Shown here: in pieces, positions 10,315 through 24,138 of the stretch
How positions within the stretch are numbered: the stretch's first letter is position 1
How the letters are laid out: each line of letters starts with the position of its first letter
NCBI GenBank assembly: GCA_029204225.1
Contig: CM055101.1
Span: forward strand, 59,816,094-59,880,093
DNA length: 64,000 nucleotides
Reading direction: 5' to 3'
DNA from: Diphasiastrum complanatum
Lineage: Eukaryota; Streptophyta; Lycopodiopsida; Lycopodiales; Lycopodiaceae
Notes under the pieces: model-generated
Told to the model about the DNA's origin: nothing
Seen by the model: only the letters and a program-made list of their open reading frames with translations
Database searches by the model: none
Translations under genes and position numbers: made by a program

Positions 10315-12886
10315 GGATAACAACAAAAATAAAAGACGTCATTTTCAAATCGGCATTCAAACAAAACGTACACCAAATTCGTCAATTTTCGCAAGTGCAA
10401 ATGCATCCACCCGCCGTAATTCAGATTTTTCGGAATTCGATTTCGATGAACATGATTACACAAGCAACATATTACATAATGCTTATATGACAAACGATTC
10501 TACAAGATCAAGATGGTCACAAGCAGATAAAGTTTTTGAACATCTACAAAGAGAGCCTCAAGTATGTCCTGACTCCTCAGAGTTTCAAAAGAAAGCGTGT
10601 GCTTGCTTATGTTGCACCACAAAAAGTAGAATATGTTTTATCGTTAGAAAATATAAGGGAAACATTGATGCAACCATGTTGTAGTAAGTTGTGTATTCGA
10701 CAAATCACCTACAAAGAATGTGAAGACTTGTGACTAGGGAGAAAACGAGGAGCAAATGTTTTTTTCATAGACGAGAAAAGTCAGATGCAATGTTTGATAT
10801 TTTGGAGGAACCCAAATTGCGTTTCAAACCTACGTTGGATGGTAAAGCTATATGCATAAAAGCATATCAGAATCTATTGGAAATCTCCCATGGAATGTTT
10901 TGGCAAGTAATTGCTGAGACATATTATTCCATTGTGTACAAGTTTTATTTTAAAACCGGCACATTCAAGCAACGTGGACATTCTTCAAAAGGGTTGGCCA
11001 TAATGCGTGGGATTTTGAAAAAGCATGCATTGCCTCAACTACATCTGCAACATAAATCAAAAGATGGCACTGTTATTTGCGAACATCATCTCCCACTCGA
11101 CATGCATAAACATGACGTCTTTAAAACTATAAGCACACAACTTAAAGACGCATGTATTCTTGAAGTTTCAAGATCCACACTCTACAAGATGTGGAAACAA
11201 GAGTATGGACATGTCAAGACTCCAACAAGACAAAGAGTGCCCAAATGCAAAACATGTGACTACCCTAAACCCTAAACTCCCGACATTAGGATGCGTGATC
11301 GCTATATTGCATTGAGAGGTCATCATCTACATCATGTTTTTTATTCTAGAAAATTGTATGCATATTGGAAAGAAGAGCCCATCTTGAACAGGCCTTGTGT
11401 CTTATCATTGATGGAATGGATCAAAATACAACAACATTATCCCGTTTCAATAAGACTCCTCCCAGATTAGAGGGGAATCGATTTTTGAAAACACATGTTT
11501 GTGGGGTATTGGTTCATGGATTCAAGTTGCTCTGTGATGTTTCGATTGATACCTTGCATGCTCATGATAGCAATCAAGTTGCCACATCAATAATGCGAGC
11601 AATAAGAAAGGTACAAGCATCACGTGGTAACTTACCTCCGATCTTACGTATTCAAGCTGACAATTGTTAGAGAGAGAACAAGAACAAATTTATTTTTGGT
11701 CTTTGTTGTATGTTATAACATCTTCCAAAAGGTAGAAATGAGATTTCTTTTGATTGGCCACACACTTAAAGACATAGATCAGGTTTTCAGTGTCATATCC
11801 AGGGCTTTGAAGTCCAAATCAGTTCACACAATGCCAGATATGCTAGCACAAATTGGTGAAAAGATAGGTGGCGGTCGTATCGAAAGTACTGAAGTAGAAA
11901 TACTGGAACGAATGGTAGACTGGAAACAATTTATAGATCCTTGTATTGCCCAAGGAAATGGCGGCTTAGAAAGATACACCAATCCTCACTATTTTTGTTT
12001 TCAAATGATGAATGGTGAGCCAACCATGCAATGGAAATACTATTCTAATGATGGAGACAACACATGGAGTGAACCTCTCAAACTGTTGTAGCGTGTACCT
12101 TCAAAAGATGAAGCCATCTTTCTAGCATACACAAAGGATCTGGATCCAGATGAAATGAAAGGAATAATGTCTTTTATTGATTATTTGCGGTTGATGATCT
12201 AGAAGTTTCCAGAATACAAGGATCGCAATGATGCATGTGTGGTGGAAACCACAAAACTTGTCGAATATCTTTCCAAATAAAAAATGTTATCAGGATCAAT
12301 GTATAGCCAAGAGGCTTTTTGGCCACAATCCTTTCCAACCACTTTCGATTCATCTGTATCAACTTCGATCAATGAGGTCGAAATTGATGTAGAGTTATTA
12401 CCCCGGAGGTTTTGTGGGCGAAAAGCTGATGCACCTCTGGTTGAATTCATCCCAAGTAGAGAAGTTGTGTTGGACAAGTTCGTTGCAATGAGGTCTCCAG
12501 ATGAAGATGTTGTGGAGGGTTCCATACCTATTTGGGTGGCAAAAGTTGTCGAAGTGAAGAAAAACTCAGAAGGCTTGGCCACAGAGTTTAAAGCATTATG
12601 GTATGAACCAAAATCTAATCAACGGCGTAGAAACCAGAGGCAAGTTCACAACTCAGAGATGTACAAAAATTGCTTAGAGAAAGAATGGATTCCGAACAAC
12701 GACGGACCACAATATATGGATGTAGATGCAATTGTTCATGCATGGAAATCAAAGGCAAAAAAAACAATTAAAGCACATGGCTATACTTTGGAAAAATCAA
12801 TATCTATTCCGGAAATATCAGTGGCACACATCAAAGAATACCTGTCCAAATTACCCAATGAATGTGTAGCTGATATTGATGAGTAG
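10235..12886 (+). pseudogene. DUF7869-type transposase gene, broken
   Basis: The predicted role is cut-and-paste DNA transposition in the nucleus. In order, the frames give: a polar N-terminus; PCCSKLCIRQITYKECEDL (about 10670-10730); the HRREKSDAMFDILEE block; KCKTCD; then LCLIIDGMDQN (11401-11427), RIQADNC (11647-11667), RENKNKF and LLIGHTLKDIDQVFSVISR (about 11745-11805). These match the hallmark blocks of the DUF7869 family as I recall them (DGMDQ, DNC.RENKN, GHT.EDIDQ.FS). A C-terminal region (IPIWVAKVVEVKK) follows to 12886. The gene has frame changes near 10540, 10733, 11275 and 11380, a TAG at 11668-11670 directly after the catalytic-looking DNC, and a TAA at 11716-11718. Some frame changes could be introns, but the stops indicate a pseudogene. 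The family assignment is from memory of motifs. Confidence 0.65.
11263..11276. repeat. Two units of the plant telomere heptamer CCCTAAA
   Basis: Two perfect CCCTAAA units sit inside the transposase coding region and coincide with a stop codon that ends one open frame. This suggests a small insertion, although chance cannot be excluded for 14 bases. Confidence 0.6.
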
Positions 12887-14765
12887 AGTTCATGATCATT
12901 GTAGTTGTAAAGTCTTGGTTACAATCTTTGTCGCCATAACTATTGGACTTATAATGTATTTAATTTAGTGAGTGTTGGCAGATTTCGAATCTGCAACAAG
13001 GCCAAATTTGGCTCCAAAAACGTGTAATTCCTTTTATAAATTCAGTTGTAAATCCAGCTTGGCAATTTTGTAGAAAGCTGACTTTTTGTATGCTAGGGTG
13101 TGGGCATGTCACCCTATTATAAGTAAATCATATTCCATGGCATGTGTATTGTAAGACCATGAAGAATCATGATGTAAAAAGTTTAACGGCTTTTAGAAAT
13201 TCTAAAGGTTGAAAATAGTTTCTAATTCTCAACCTTTAGAATATTGAAATAGTAAATCACTAGTCTAAAAGGTTAAACTTCTACAAATTTGTCTAGAATT
13301 GCACCAAAGTTGTGCATCTTTTGTAATAGTCTCTTGACTAATGTAGGGCTTGGCCCAAGACCATTAATTATAAAGAAACCACTTTTAGTGGCAATTTAAA
13401 AGTTGTCTATGTTATTTGGATCGACACTAATTTTGGACAATTATATTAGGTGCTCATAGCTATTGGACAAAAGCATCAATAAATTTTAGAAAGTTAATTA
13501 AATTGTGACTTGTTGATCAAATTTGTCTTGTTTGGCTTATAGTTGTATTGAAATGAGATTTGAACTTGAAAAAATCCCACTTCAAGAATCAGTAAGTTTT
13601 TATTGTTTTTCTTATCTGGCTCTTTTGATACCATGTGTAGAAAATAGTCCTAAATAAATTAAAAAGTCCAAAATTAATTGAGACAATGTTACTAATCAAT
13701 TCCAGTCCAAACACTATGTAATAAGCATTAGCATAGAGTGCCATAAACTCCCTATTACCAAATTGAATCACCATGAAAAGCATAGAAGGTATTCACAATA
13801 GAAACAGGTTGAGTGATCCAGAAACACTTAGATTTTCAGTATTTGTATTCATCATTTGCAAAGTACAAAGAGATGTGCATTACAGTCTAAACACTGCAAA
13901 GAAAAGGGATTGCTACACTCTATACAAGAAACATAGAACACATTGTTCTGAACTTGTAGAAGAATAACAAAGAGAGTAAATCTATATTAAGCACCATTTG
14001 AGCAACACATGCTTCTGTTCTACATTGTGTCTGAATGAATGCTAATCGCTTGAGCCTGACAGGATATAGCCATAGAAACTTGTGCTAGAGAGAAGAAGCA
14101 CTGCAAACTGCCTAAAAAGAGAAAGCAAATGGCCATCTGCCATGTGGAACAGGTCGTTTGCAGACCAATAACATACTGCCATGGATGATAGACAGTTAGA
14201 AAACAAGGTGCTGGTGGATATGCAACCCTAGATAGCTGGTTCTGAAAATCAGCCAAAGAACTGCCTTGAAACAGCCAGATGAGGAGGTCGTGGGCTGGTC
14301 TGCGGTGCCAAGATAGGCTGGAATAGTCACAACCTTTCTGAAAATAGCCGCTGGAAATGTTGTGGCATAATGACTTCTCAAACTGCCTTGTGGATGGCCG
14401 CTGAAGGAGAAGGAATAGCCATAGAAAATGTAATAAGAACTGATTTTAGAACAGTCGTTGGCTACCTGTGTAGAATAATTCTGTCCAATCTGGTGATGCG
14501 TGAGGAAAACTGCCGCTAGAAATCAGAGGTGCGATGGTTAAGATCTGCTTAAAACGCTGCCTCCACGGCTGGAACATGTGCCTCACAACTACTTTTAGGA
14601 GATGCGCTTGAGGAATTGCCTCTTTGGTTCGATGCCCAGACCTGTGACAGAAGAGCAACTGCTTGTAGAGCGATAGTGGCCCTTCGATAATGTGCAATGG
14701 TGGCCTTTATCGCAAGGTAAAATTTGTAAGGAGACCCTTTAGAAAATAACTAGCATGCGAGCAGG
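12887..14765. other. Intergenic DNA with a possible copia LTR end
   Basis: No gene was recognised. On the minus strand, TGGTATCAAAAGAGCC at 13633-13618 resembles the initiator-Met primer-binding site of copia elements (TGGTATCAGAGCC) and is preceded by TACACA. An old minus-strand LTR may therefore extend rightward from 13634, but its other end was not found. The palindrome gccaaatttggc occurs near 13005 and also near 49715. Confidence 0.35.
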
Positions 14766-15067
14766 TTCTTCACATATTAAGATAGTGCTTCTTGGTTTCC
14801 AAGGGGAGGCTCGAACCTGGGACCAAAGAAACTTTGGATGCCAAGCCAACCAACTGAGCCAACCCCGTTGGGTTTCTTCACATATTAAGATAGTGCTTCT
14901 TGGTTTCCAAGGGGAGGCTCGAACCTGGGACCAAAGAAACTTTGGATGCCAAGCCAACCAACTGAGCCAACCCCGTTGGGTTTCTTCACATATTAAGATA
15001 GTGCTTCTTGGTTTCCAAGGGGAGGCTCGAACCTGGGACCAAAGAAACTTTACATATTAAGATAGTG
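14766..15067 (-). repeat. Tandem array (2.7 units of 108 bp) of a tRNA-derived SINE-like sequence
   Basis: Units start at 14766, 14874 and 14982 and are nearly identical; the third is cut after about 75 bases. On the minus strand each complete unit carries a Pol III A box (TGGCTCAGTTGG) and, downstream, a B box (GGTTCGAGCC). The spacing and order are those of a tRNA or tRNA-derived SINE head. It does not fold as a normal tRNA gene with a CCA-proximal stem that I can see, so a SINE origin is more likely than a functional tRNA. Confidence 0.75.
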
Positions 15068-16485
15068 ACTCTTTTAATGGTGAAGTCTTGTTTTATAAAA
15101 CAATCTTAGACAGTCCCTACATACTCCATTAGATAGTCTTGTTAGATAACTCCACCACTTTTTTTCCATCTCTAGTTAGTTGAATATAAGTCTTGGCTTT
15201 TTTTTGTATTAGATAATGGAAATACATTGCTGACTTTTTAATTTAGTAATGTCAATGTCTGTCTTACAATTTTTTTTGTGACAAACCCATTTTTTGAACA
15301 CTTTTTACATCATTTCGACCAAATGTACAATGTCATTTCATCCAAATGTACAACACAAATAGACAAAGTTTAAAAAATGTAATCATGTCATACCAAATGT
15401 CGAATGATAATATCGCTTGCCAATAACTACAATCTTTTACACGACTCGATTATATTTGTCAACATTATAACAAAAGCTTACATATTTTTTGTTCAAAACT
15501 TCACTGTTTTTGTTGAGGACTTCCAGCTTTTATGCCCAAATTTTTTCCTTTTGTGACAAAAACTTTGTTGTTTTTTTGAACGTTTTCTTAAATTGATTTT
15601 AAATGTGAAACTTAAATGTTGTTTTCTAGTACTTTTGAACAAAATGTATGAAGAAATATCGATAAGATAAAACCTTAAAAATCAATAAACTATTTCTATT
15701 TTATGTTGAATGTTTTGAGAGCCACATCAACATTTTATTGAATTTAAAAACAAATTGAGAGAAGTTCACTACACAACTTTTTAATTTCATTTAATTTTGT
15801 CAGAGATTTTATGTTAATAAGTTTTTATTTAATTGATTATCATATAATGTTTCTCAATATGAAGTACTTTAATTACATTTATTGTTGCTACTTGTATCAT
15901 GTTGACCCTCTTTTGAAATATACGTATTTGCTCTTCACATTGTAGACATGACATCATCTTCTCGATGCCAATCTAAATTTTATATAATATTAAATGATCT
16001 TATGTTTGCATTTACTATTTCAGATTAAGATATCCTAAACTTTGGTACATTTTAGTACATCAATGAGTATGAAGTACAATTTGTCTTTATTTGTTTAAAA
16101 TGTATGCTATTTATTTGAAGAGTCTTATCATAAAATCATAGTCTCAATTTTGTGAGTAATTGAAATCTAAAATTCAAAATTTAATGTGCTTATTTGAAAA
16201 ACATCTATATTTCGGCTCAAATTTTTAGAGTGGCTGAATGGATGAACCTTCTCGAGCCCTTGCTCAAGGCAATGTGGATCCATGATAAGGCCGCCTCTAA
16301 AAAATTGTCAAAATTTGACCCATTTTTTTCGAAGCTAAGTTTTTTGACAAAATCTTCAAATAGGTAACCTAAAACATCACCTATTCAATATGCAACAATG
16401 TTAAAAGCAATCACCATAGTTTGAAATATTTCTTGAGTGCTAGCTAGAAGCAATTAAATGGCAAGCAAAAGATAGGTTCAATCCT
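15068..16485. other. AT-rich intergenic DNA, no gene recognised
   Basis: Very AT-rich with T-runs. No protein similarity or paired repeat was seen. Confidence 0.4.
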
Positions 16486-17335
16486 ATGATGTTAATATAT
16501 CTTAAGGAAAAGAAAAATGTAGCTACTAATGCATTATCGAAAATATGGTCTTTACAAATGAGAACATCAACTAAAACTAGAAAGGAATATTTGGCCTATG
16601 TGGTTGAATATGAGAAGCAACTTGTGAACCATCCAATGCTTGAGGAACAAAGAATGTTATGGCCAAAATTGAACTTAGATTTACTATCTGCATTCACTTT
16701 GCTGAATGTTGAATGAATTAAAGAATCACAAGCAAAGTATTTGGAATATTTTGACTCGAAGAAGATTTGGGAGGAGGTACAAAATTCCAATTTTGTCACA
16801 TATCGATGATAGAGGAAATAAGGACACGTACTAGCATATGAAAATTTTTAGAGTTGTGCTTGCTCCAGCTCCAAGTCTAACCCACAAGTCATTTATTTGT
16901 TACAATCCTCTCCAAGTGTTGGGTATAGTGGCATATTGACATATCCAACAATTAGGAAGCTGTTTAAACGGGTTGGAATGAAAAAAGTTATACACACTTA
17001 TGTGCATGAGTGTACCTCTTGTCAGGTCAATAAAGCGGAGCATGTCAAACAATCAGGTCTATTACATCTATTATCGATTCCTACATAGTGTTGGACAAGA
17101 ATCAGTGTGAATTTTATACCTTCCGTGCCCACAACATCCAGAGGTTACGATGACATCTATGTGGAGACATACAGACTTACTAAGTATGCACATTTCATGC
17201 CTTACAAAAACAATGACAATGCGCACAAGTAACAAATATTCTTAAAGAATGTTTTCAAGTTACATGGAATTCCAAAGGAGATAGTGAGCTACAAGGATGA
17301 AGTAGATTTATTTTCCATTTATGAAGAGTGTTATG
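16486..17335 (+). pseudogene. Ty3/gypsy pol remnant (RNase H end to integrase)
   Basis: YLKEKKNVATNALSK (about 16498-16540) corresponds to the end of gypsy RNase H, which normally reads like GKENVVADALSR. Farther on, the integrase zinc-binding region (HTYVHECTSCQVNKAEH) is followed by WTRISVNFI and then RLTKYAHFMPYK, the start of the integrase core. Stops and frame changes are frequent (TAG after LLSIPT, TAA near 17230). The core ends before the catalytic glutamate. Confidence 0.8.
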
Positions 17336-18772
<1,437 letters not shown>

Positions 18773-20160
18773 TTGATTCACAAAATGGATTCTTATTTTG
18801 ATTATGAGCTAGGATTTGATAGTCAATTTGAATGTGATGAGATCGGTATGAGGAGCACAACGATAGTAATTTCGATCAATATGAGAAAGATGGCTCACAT
18901 GGACATTGTTTGGGTTATGATGAAAATTATTTTGAACAACATACCAACCATGAGTTGTGTCCGTCAAATCAATCCAACATTGATGGTGGTTTTTATAGTA
19001 GTGACAGAGATGATGAGCCAAATTCACAACAATCAATATGAGAAAGATTACTCAGATGGAGATTGTTTGGGTTATGATGAAAACTATTTTGAACAACATA
19101 CAAACCATGAGTTGTGTCCGTCAAATCAATCCAACATTGATGGTGGTTTTTATAGTAGTGATAGTGATGATGAGCCAAATTCACAACAATCAAAACATCA
19201 TTGCAATTCACAAGATGGTGAGCATGCACTGCGGTACATGAGTTTTATGTGCCAACCTGAACAATTGTCACCTCCTATCCAATATTGCAAACACAATAGC
19301 AGTATCAATAATTCTCTAGAGATCAACATAACAATTATTGTGCCACTTCCTACATCCACTTTGGATCATCATTACTATTTTTTGATGGGCAATCGAGCCC
19401 TACTATGATTGAACAATGGTTGGCAAACTTTCAGCTCCATTTTCACATTAATTGACATAGTGATCAAGATTTATTGGAGATGGTGAGAAAGTATCTCGGT
19501 GGTCCTGCGCTTATCTGGTGGCAATATTGGACAAAATATGCAACATTAGCCTATTCGAGAAATTCTTGGCTATTGTTCTGTCAGAAGACTATTGAATTCT
19601 TTCCACATGAATCATTTCACAAATGGTATTCCATTCAACAGACTTCTACTGTTGAAGAGTATCATTTGTAGCTCACTAGCCATCCTATGTCCATTATTAT
19701 CTTGATCGACTCAAACCAAAGCTCAAACATATTGTAGTCGCATCCATGCCAACGTCATGTTCATTAGATTATTTGATGTGACTGGCTATTCAATGTGAAG
19801 ATAAAATTTGGGAGAAGAAATGGGAATAGTCAATAAAATCGTTCAGTGATTCACACCAACAACCTACAACAGCTGAAAGTGTGCCCACAAACATCCATCT
19901 ATCTACCCAAGTAAGGAATAATTCTACAAGAGTTTAATTGGAAATGACTTCTAGCTTTGAAAATTAGTGAAGATGATTTTTCATCAAGACCATTAGAGGA
20001 TGAATCAGGAGTGCTAAGTGATAAAGAAGAACAATCATCAGAGAATTTGTCACTTGAATCAATTTCAACTAAAGAAGAGGTCCAAAATCAAACAAGAAGG
20101 ACTATTGAAGGGCATTCGACACAAGAGGAGTCATTGTGTTTGCAAAGTCAAGACAACTAG
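18773..20160 (+). pseudogene. Ty3/gypsy gag remnant with an internal 157-bp tandem duplication
   Basis: The retrotransposon gag signature is visible around 19480-19670: LGGPALIWWQYWTKYATLA, W..FCQKTIEFFPHESFHKW and TVEEYHL. This is the capsid-type Retrotrans_gag pattern (L.G.A..WW ... W..F ... F.P ... Q...TV.EY). Upstream is an acidic Asn/Asp-rich region in which 157 bases are duplicated in tandem (first unit near 18877, second from 19034). Since 157 is not a multiple of three, the two units read in different frames. Downstream, to 20160, is an acidic Ser/Glu-rich tail (ISEDDFSSRPLEDESGVL). Several stops make this a pseudogene. Confidence 0.75.
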
Positions 20161-20528
20161 CAATACAACAATAAAAGTACAGAACAACGGTGTCGAGTGG
20201 GTTTAAATGAGGAGAAAATCAGAACATGTGATTCAAGCAACTCATGTCCAATGTGTTAATCCCACACAATCATCAACATCATTATTGAACAATAAGAATG
20301 AAGGGTTGGATCCAAATATACAGAAATCAAATGTATATGTTAGCGAAATATGTTGAATATTTTCATTAAAAAACTACCGATTTTCTCACCATTGGCTAAT
20401 TTGCATGATGTTTTCTAACTCAGTACTTACGATAAGCATGGTTGGCACGCATTATGGCAGTCAGAACAACTCCCTAAGTAGATAAGTAAATGAATAGATT
20501 ATAGATGGGTTCTTCAGCTAGCATCATG
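20161..20528. other. Intergenic DNA between gypsy gag and copia LTR
   Basis: No recognised coding sequence. Probably more of the decayed gypsy element. Confidence 0.35.
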
Positions 20529-20690
20529 TGTTGGAATTGATGCTCAAGCCCAATTCCATTAGGTAATGAGCATCCTGAAACTTGTTTATACTTATTCTTG
20601 GAAAACCACAATAATTTTGAAGGATCGAAATTTTAGCAAAGGATTGAAAAATTCAGGATCGAATTTTTCCGACCCAAGCCTATTTTTCTG
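20529..20690 (+). repeat. LTR head of copia family 1
   Basis: It begins TGTTGGAATT and runs through 'caattccattaggtaatgag' and 'catcctgaaac', matching the LTR heads at 3054 (minus), 28039 and 32941. It continues with 'gattgaaaaattcaggatcg', shared with the other copies, and then the match is lost. The rest of the LTR is deleted or too diverged. Confidence 0.75.
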
Positions 20691-20940
20691 TGTGAAAATT
20701 GTCAACATTTCCTAGCTAGTTTGAGGCCTAAATTGGCAATTTTTGTACATAGTTTTGGATCTAAGCTCTCACATGTGTGAAAGAGGCCTAGATAGTTTTA
20801 TTTTAGTATATATTTTATATTGAAGAAGTCTCAAACTTCAGGACCTTCGAAATGACACCAAAATCATGTTATCTGAACATATAGGCCAAAATCTACCTTT
20901 ACAAATTAAGTCACTATTTTTATACAAATAGTCAAGCTCT
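20691..20940. other. Unassigned sequence between LTR head and pol remnant
   Basis: No clear homology. The last 60 bases align with the segment just upstream of the pre-integrase domain in the 29.7-32.9 kb element. Confidence 0.35.
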
Positions 20941-22067
20941 GATTTCTACTTCTGAATCAAATCATATGTTGTGGCATTTCAAACTAGGCCATTTCAATTT
21001 GAAGAGTATTCAACAAATGTCAAATCAGAACATTGTGCAAGATTTTCCTTCTATTAGCAAATCTGATTCTCCATGTGAAAGCTGTATTATCAGCAAGTAT
21101 GCTAGAAGTCCATTCACTTCATATTTTATTCACACTTCTAGAGGATTTGCTAGACCTTGTACATAGTGACCTTTGTGGCCCAATGCAGACTTCTTCCATA
21201 GGGGGAGCTCTTTATTTTCTGACTTTTATTGATGACTTTTCTAGGAGAACTGCTACTTACTTTTTGAAGAATAAATTTGAGACTTTCAAATGCTTCAAGT
21301 AGTTCAAGGCATCTGCAGAAAATTAGATCCAGAGAACAATAAAAGCTCTACATACAGATGGAAGGGGAGAATACATCTCCACCGAGTTCAAAGAATTTTG
21401 CAAGGCCTATGGAATACTCCAACAATTCACCACAAGCTACTCCCCTCAATTAAATAGAATAGCAGAACGGAAGAATCGGACACTGATAGAAAGTGCCAAA
21501 TGCATGATGGCCCATGCTTCTCCTCCAAAGAGATTTTGGGTAGAAGTTGTCACTACAGTTGCCTACCTGCAAAATCGATCCATCACTAAGTCAAGGAATG
21601 GCAAGACACCTTATGAGGTGTGGACTGGATCAAAGTCGTCACTCAAACATATTCACGTGTTTGGATGCATTGCCTATGCTCTCAAATTCCTGAAGAACTA
21701 AAAAAGGATATGGATGACAAGAGCTGAAAATCGATTTTCATTGGCTACTCCCCAGATCACAAGGCATACAAACTCTACAACCTGATCACTCAGAAGAAAT
21801 TCACGAGCAGAGATGTCATTTTCTTGGAGGATCAGTTTTTTGATCACAAGGGGAAAGCTCCAGAAAAATCTGATCCAAGCGTCGAAAATTCAAAATTTGA
21901 TCCAAGGATTGAAAATTCAAAATTCGATCCAAAATCCAAGGATCGAAAATCCAAAATCTGACCCTAGGGTTGAAAATCAGAAAATCGATACTGACTCTGA
22001 CAGTGAGTCAGAACCTCAATAGAACGAGCAGCATCAGAGGGTCAAAATTCAACCCAAAAGATCACTT
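20941..22067 (+). pseudogene. Copia family 1 pol remnant (pre-integrase and integrase)
   Basis: [20 protein letters not shown] with CESCIISK is the GAG pre-integrase/HHCC region. [20 protein letters not shown] begins the integrase core, and PPKRFWVEVVTTVAYLQNRS with RNGKTPYEVWTGSKSSL is its C-terminal half. A linker with short near-tandem repeats (DPRIEN, SKFDP) follows at 21860-21970. Frameshifts and TAG/TAA codons occur throughout. The sequence stops before reverse transcriptase and passes at about 22068 into a fragment of a different gene. Confidence 0.88.
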
Positions 22068-22427
22068 GGATAGCACTAGATCAAGACGTCGAAATGAATG
22101 GTCACACAACTAGAAAACACATTGACATTATATACAATGAAGAAATTCAAACTACCATTTTGGTGGAAGAGGATTTGAGTCTTCATTACATTAAAATAAA
22201 ACTTGTTCTACTGCTTGACTATTTCAGATTCATCATCAATGAAAAACTAGTAAACTTTTTGTGCATATATGTTATTTTCCTTCTCACTGTTTCTCATTGA
22301 AAAATGAAAGAATTTGCAATTTAATTATATGTACACATTAATTTTCTTATAGGTATGCAAAGGACATGAATTGATAACAAATTGCAAGGATTATGAAACA
22401 ATGATCAATATTGTAGAAAAACAATAA
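22068..22427 (+). pseudogene. Fragment of the ubiquitin-like ORF family (second copy)
   Basis: Translation from 22068 aligns with the 3' half of the gene at 33985-34841: LDQDVEMNGHTTRKHIDI against LDQDLDNIGHTDRICIDI, then ILVEEDLSLHYIKIKL against IEVEQDWTLFYIRMEL. A GT-AG intron at 22250-22352 sits at exactly the equivalent position and phase (phase 0) as the intron of the other copy. It is followed by VCKGHELITNCKDYETMINI and a TAA at 22425. The 5' part is missing, cut at the junction with the copia remnant. Confidence 0.75.
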
Positions 22428-23265
22428 AAGGACATGAAATTTGTTGGGATACATGTAATTGCCCCTGGTTTTATTTCAATGGAGGAGAGCCCCAGGTTGG
22501 TGCTTTACTACAATGTTCAACTATTTTTCTAGGTCCATTTGTATTTTGCTATCTATTTTAGTTTTCTATCGATGTTATTGGGACATTTTCGAGTCTCCAT
22601 TCATCACTTTTAATCTACACATAATCAGGAGACACCCTTTCATGGCAAAATCATTTATTCTAATTTTTTCATAAGAATAAACAAAGTCATAACTACCTTA
22701 CAAATCCATAAGGTATCACTTTTTTTTTTTTCCCTTTAAAGTTGGATAGGACTACATGAAATTCTTATCGAAATTTCTATGTATCATAGGAAAATCTCAA
22801 AGAAAAAAAAACTGGTGGTTATCACGTCAGGAAAGTTCCCCCACCCTAGGGCTTTTTGCCATAGGTCAGAGGCACACCTGGATTATTACCCTCGTGTGCT
22901 GCCTATCGTAAAAGGCCCCCAGGTGAGGACCTTCTCCTATACTGTCATGTACTTTTAGTACATCAGTGCTTATCAACGCTATGTAATATCCAATGTAAGC
23001 TTTGTAGTCCCTAAAGGAGCTTTTAGCCTTAGAACAAGGCTATTCCCTCTTTAGGCCCTCCAAAGTAATTAGGATAATAGGCCAATAAGGGCCGAATGTA
23101 GACTAAATAATACTTAACAAGGGCTAACTATCCCTCAAGATAGTTATGTTTAGTTAAGTTAGAGCATTGTCTATAATTAGGCAAGAGACACCATTTTGAG
23201 AATATTTTGGCTCATTTGCAAGAGAGAGAACTAGGAGCTCCATAAGTTAGGCACTGGTTGTACTT
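22428..23265. other. Intergenic DNA, possible LTR material
   Basis: No gene recognised. The stretch 22840-23260 looks like retrotransposon LTR or leader DNA, with 'aagagagagaactaggagctcc' preceding a gypsy integrase fragment, but no paired repeat was found. Confidence 0.35.
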
Positions 23266-23640
23266 TAGTCCATATTTTCATCCTGAAACTTATGGACAAA
23301 TAAAAAGGATCAATCAATGTGGTTGGACTGTTATTTACGACATTCTATATTAGATCACCATCAAAGTGGATATAATGGTTGGATCTAGTTGAATTATGTC
23401 ATGATACTATTGCACATGTATCAATTGGCATGCCACATTTCTACGACTTATATGACTATGAACCATTACAACCTATCAATGTGGATTTAACTAAAGTTGT
23501 AGTAGCCGTGGACTAAAATCAACACATGCAAAATATTTTGAAAGCTAATTGGAAGCACATCAAAGCAGCTCATCAATGCATGAAACAATTTGCCGCTTTT
23601 TGTGAGTTCGCAAAAGAGTTTTTTTTAATATCTAAGGTTA
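23266..23640 (+). pseudogene. Ty3/gypsy integrase C-terminal remnant
   Basis: Reading across frames gives FHPETYGQIKRINQC, the conserved HPQTDGQTERVNQ motif of gypsy integrase. This is followed after breaks by MPHFYDLYDYEPL, the GM.PFE..YG.. region, and by DxNQHMQNILKANWKHIKAA. Multiple stops are present. Probably a separate element from the remnant at 16.5-17.3 kb. Confidence 0.75.
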
Positions 23641-24138
23641 CAACATTATAAATATACTAACTTTAGCATCATCTTCTTAGCATCTTTTATGAGAAAGACA
23701 TTATTGTTGAATGATAATGTCTCATTAATGTACAATGTGATGTTTATCTATGTTCTTCAAATCGGTGTATAATGTGTGAATGTTACATTGTTGTCTCTAC
23801 TTTTGTATTTGTGAATCGAATGCTCATTGATCTCCTTGTATGTTGTATCGAATGAGTCAAAGAGAAAAATCATGGTTGTCTTTGACACCTTTGCATTCTG
23901 TATCTATGGTTGTCTTTTACACCTACCGACTCGTCGATTAATCGACTAGATCTGTCATGATAGATGATCTAACATGGTGCTCTTTATTCATTAAGACTTC
24001 CATAGTGCTAACCGACAACTTAAACTGTGTCTCTCGACACTTTGAACTATCGACCCACCTCGCATGCTCATTTTCCAATAATGGTATCATAGTTTGTGTT
24101 GATTGTCATAATCTTTTCAATTGATTTTTCTTAACAGG
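23641..24138. other. Probable copia LTR/leader DNA
   Basis: No coding sequence. A TGGTATCATAG at about 24082 resembles a copia primer-binding site and lies shortly before a gag remnant, consistent with the end of a decayed 5' LTR near 24080. Confidence 0.4.

Noticed and set aside
14766-15067. Functional tRNA gene cluster
   Set aside because: A and B boxes are present but a complete cloverleaf with acceptor stem is not evident, so a SINE-like repeat was preferred.
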